From assembly GCA_951640165.1 (NCBI GenBank), contig OX621234.1, positions 8,437,001 through 8,501,000 on the forward strand: a stretch of DNA of 64,000 bases. The letters run 5' to 3'. The notes beneath the pieces were generated by a model. The model saw nothing but the letters and a program-made list of their open reading frames with translations, was not told where the DNA came from and made no database searches. Source of the stretch: Pseudoips prasinana. Its lineage: Eukaryota > Arthropoda > Insecta > Lepidoptera > Nolidae. The translations under genes were made by a program, and so were the position numbers. Below are positions 61,300 to 64,000 of this stretch, piece by piece. How positions within the stretch are numbered: the stretch's first letter is position 1; every line of letters begins with the position of its first letter.

Positions 61300-61492
61300 G
61301 CCTCATAGATAGATAGATGTGTAGGTACACTTTATTGCACATCATAGAAATTTTCTATATACACATAGTTTCAATTTATGTAAAATTGGCGGTCTTATCG
61401 CATAAGAGCGATTACTTCCAGTTAGTAGTCTATGGGAGTCGGGAGAGGCCTATATCCGGCAGTTGCCGATACTCGGCAGATGATGAGACTTT
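61300..61492. repeat. LINE tail and RTE-like tail debris
   Basis: 61303-61340 (GATAGATAGATGTGTAGGTA, CACTTTATTGCAC) is a reversed retroposon tail. 61430-61490 (GGGAGTCGGGAGAGGCCTAT, CCGGCAGTTGCCGATACTC, GATGATGAG) is an RTE/S6-like 3' end just before repeat R. Confidence 0.5.
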
Positions 61493-62086
61493 AAAAACCG
61501 GCCATGTGCGAGTCGGACTCGCACATGAAGGGCTCCGTAGCAGCAAGTATTTCAGTTGATTAAATGAAAGCAAACTGCGGTTTATGACGTATTAAAAAAA
61601 AACTACTTGCTAGATCTCGTTCAAACCAATTTTCGTTGTTAGTTTCTGTGGTAATGTACATCATCAATTTTTTTTAGTTTTATCATTCTCGTATTTTAGA
61701 AGTTAGAGGGGGGGGGACACTCATTTTACCACTTTGGAAGTGTATCGCGCGCAAACTATTCAGTTTAGAAAAAAAATATATTAGGAACCTCTATATCATT
61801 TTTGAAGACCTATCCAGAGACACCCCACATGTATGGTTACGATGAAAAAAATATTTTGAGTATCAGTTCTATGTATGGCAATCCCCCAAAATAATTGTTT
61901 CTTTTCTATTTTTGTGTAAAAATCTTAATGCGGTTCGCAGAATACATCTACTTACCAAGTTTCAGTAGTACAGCTCTTATAGTTTCGGAAAAAGTGGCTG
62001 TGACATACGGACGGACAGACAGACAGACAGACATGACGAATCTATAAGGGTTCCGTTTTTGCCATTTGGCTACGGAACCCTAAAAA
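61493..62086 (+). mobile_element. Repeat R, longest copy (594 bp)
   Basis: AAAAACCGGCCATGTGCGAG, GGCTCCGTAGCAGCAAGTAT, GGGGGGGG before ACACTCATTTTACCACTTTG, AGACACCCCACATGTATGG, GTGGCTGTGACATACGGACG, then GGGTTCCGTTTTTGCCATTT and GGCTACGGAACCCTAAAAA. No ORF. It is the most complete reference for R in the window. Confidence 0.93.
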
Positions 62087-62123
62087 GCGTTTGCAATTGT
62101 CAGATAATGAATAATAAACAAAA

Positions 62124-62182
62124 AAGGTGTGAAAAACAAACATTTGCCAACCACGCCGACGTGTGACAGGCCCGTCAACTTA
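62124..62182 (-). repeat. SINE S2 head fragment
   Basis: AACATTTGCCAACCACGCCG and GTGACAGGCCCGTCAAC are the reversed S2 5' end. Confidence 0.75.
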
Positions 62183-62373
62183 CTTTTTACAAAAATTACT
62201 GTTAAGAAATATTGTCGTGAACTCTTGTTCTGGTTGTCAGCATGGTGACACACACGGACTGGTTATTTTTCGACTGACTATCCATCCTATGTTAAGCCTA
62301 AATTCATCACAGTAAAATGGGGTCAATAGAAACACTGAGAGATGAATAACAATAGGAACTGTATCCATAGGTA

Positions 62374-62494
62374 GACACGGCTACATATCAAGCTATACAT
62401 TTCCAATATAAACTGACCTCCCATCGTATGGAAATCCTATACAACGTGAGCTTAGCTTATACTGGAAATGTATAGGTTGACATGGAACCTTGTG
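62374..62494. mobile_element. MITE M1
   Basis: GACACGGCTACATATCAAGC at the left; diverged right end GGTTGACATGGAACCTTGTG; TA on both flanks (62372-62373 and 62495-62496). Confidence 0.88.
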
Positions 62495-62496
62495 TA

Positions 62497-63156
62497 GCTA
62501 CATAAGTAAAATTTATTCCTGTTTCTATTCACCCCCGGTGGTTCAAATCACCCCGTTTTACGGCATCTGTACTTATTATACCTACACGGTGGTAGAAGCA
62601 ACTAATTTTTCTCACATTAAGTTTTTTTTATGATTATGTGGGTCACAGTCTATTTGCTTATACAGCGATTATTCATATGTCCCGTGCAAATGGCTACTTT
62701 TCATTGAAACTGGCCGGTACAGACCAACTTTGACCAGTAGGATCATCACATTTTATCGTACTATTCGACTGAAAGTACGATAACGCGCCGCGACTACGGT
62801 TACCATCTGTTAAATATCGGAAGCAAATGAAACCTATAACAATAGTACGCTGGTAAAGAGAGAAACTATGGTTTATTAATAGGCAAAGCTGCTAACAGGG
62901 GCTCTACAGGCTAAGTCGCCGAAGATGGTTTACATGACACATAGAATTTACAGTAGCACAAGAATTTTGAATATAAAGTGTTCCAAAAAAGGTTCGATTC
63001 GTAACACCCTCCATGACCCTTAAGTGGCAATCGTACTTGAAGCAATGAAATGACAATGGCCCAAAGCAGACCTTCTCATGAATCTCCGTCTCCTCTCTCA
63101 AGCAATAAATTATTTGGACAATATTGTTAACATAGATCTACATTTAACGACACGTA
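62497..63156. other. No feature recognised
   Basis: No supported gene or repeat. Confidence 0.5.
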
Positions 63157-63479
63157 CACATGGCTACACATCAAGCTATACATTTCCAGTATAAGCTGAT
63201 CTCGCGATGTATAGGATTTCCATACGATGACAGGTTAGCTTATATTGGAAATGTATAGAATCAGAATCAGAATTATTTATTTGCTAGAACATGGTAATAT
63301 TGGTGTTACATAATTATGATCTACACATTCTGTCATCAATATATGACGTGTAAATTTTAATACTTGCTTAATAAAAATAAATATTTATAAATTGGAATAA
63401 AATTAAATTCTTATTAATACTATGTCAACTTATCTTCTAGGTATATATAGGTATGTATAGCTTGATATGTAGCCGTCTG
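63157..63479. mobile_element. MITE M1 split by a LINE tail
   Basis: The left part ends GGAAATGTATAG (63258); the right part restarts ATGTATAGCTTGATATGTAG (63453) and ends CCGTCTG before TA. The insert is 63259-63452. Confidence 0.92.
63259..63452 (-). mobile_element. 5'-truncated LINE tail with target duplication
   Basis: AATCAGAATCAGAATTATTT on the left is a reversed (TGATTC)n-type tail following AATAAAT. ATGTATAG flanks both sides (63251-63258 and 63453-63460). No coding sequence. Confidence 0.85.
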
Positions 63480-63576
63480 TATGTAGGCATGCACAATTGA
63501 AAACACTATTGGCCATACCCAAATAAATGTTTATAGTATCACACTGAACGAGACTAAAGGTACCTAGTCACTTCCA

Positions 63577-63801
63577 TGGCTAGAAGACACACCCCCGTCA
63601 AGCAACCCAAAAAATATCAATCTCGGACAAGCTCACTCAACAACTCAAAAAATGCCAAACGCCACTACCGATGCCAATATGCCCCTGTACCAGCTTTACA
63701 CCACCATCCTACAGCATACCCAGGGCATACTGCTTATTTATCGATAGCTAATGATCTTGGAAAAGACCAAGAAAATAATAAATACAAAGGAAATAATTAA
63801 A
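63577..63801 (+). other. Unrecognised small open frame
   Basis: ATG in a TTCCATGGC context (a reasonable start context). 74 codons, basic and polar: MARRHTPVKQPKKYQSRTSS, then a His/Pro-rich stretch, ending DQENNKYKGNN. It resembles an ORF1/gag-like basic N-terminus only in composition. I assign no function. Confidence 0.25.
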
Positions 63802-64000
63802 TTAAAGGAAAATAAAAAGAAGTAAAAAATACAAAATATTAATAAAGGTTAAAATAAATATAAGAATAAAAGAGTTCGTAACACTCCTGAAGGTAAATAA
63901 CAACACCATTGCTCTAATCTAGGGGCTGTGTATTAGGTAAAGGAAAATATGTGGCAACATCGGGGGTAAGTTGACTTTTGAAACAGTGGCACAGCAAGCG
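63802..64000. other. No feature recognised
   Basis: AT-rich sequence to the window end. Confidence 0.5.

Overview
The window is eukaryotic DNA, almost certainly from a moth or butterfly (Lepidoptera). It is AT-rich and packed with transposable elements. Short non-autonomous Helitrons begin TC with a TATA/ATATTATAA-type stretch, end CTAG and sit between A and T. tRNA-headed SINEs occur in several families. RTE-type LINE fragments end in (ATG)n or GATGATGAT. A dispersed repeat begins CCGGCCAAGTGCGAGTCGG and ends TACGGAACCCTAAAAA. This mix is typical of lepidopteran intergenic or intronic DNA. I found no host gene, rRNA, true tRNA gene, CRISPR array or bacterial-type operon. The few unexplained open frames (263-643, 40674-41063, 45828-46015, 63577-63801) are listed at low confidence.

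The one clearly intact coding sequence is the ORF2 of a non-LTR retrotransposon (51587-54502, 971 aa: endonuclease plus reverse transcriptase, all catalytic motifs visible). It belongs to a 5'-truncated LINE of about 4.1 kb (about 50830-54962). This LINE keeps the last part of an ORF1 with an FP25K-like C-terminal domain. After the ORF1 TGA there is a further open frame of about 196 codons, in the same frame, filling the space up to ORF2. The LINE interrupts an older repeat copy (family F1), which resumes at about 54963.

Layout. 0-5 kb: RTE tail, retroposon P, a SINE carrying both a Helitron and a hAT-type MITE, repeat R, a second Helitron and a 30-bp minisatellite. 5-20 kb: F1 copies, a Tc1 transposase fragment, a MITE with CG-rich palindromes, a Helitron, an RTE fragment, SINEs, and a SINE split by a Jockey-like LINE tail. 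20-35 kb: an RTE-like LINE pseudogene, TIR elements, many SINEs (S1-S4), R copies and perfect palindromes. 35-50 kb: a SINE split by a Helitron, a 273-bp tandem duplication, LINE tails, abutting TA-flanked MITEs, a GC-rich hAT element with perfect 8-bp target-site duplication, a degraded mariner, and R/S1 pairs. 50-64 kb: the LINE, more S6/R/RTE copies, an RTE insertion inside a foldback structure, a hAT MITE with a perfect 8-bp duplication, and further MITEs.

The elements work as a parasite network. RTE supplies the 3' end used by SINE family S6. SINEs S2, S3 and S4 end in (ATT)n, as the intact LINE does. DNA transposons and Helitrons land inside the SINEs. Family labels (S1-S6, F1, P, Q, R, T, M1, M2) are mine and apply only within this window.
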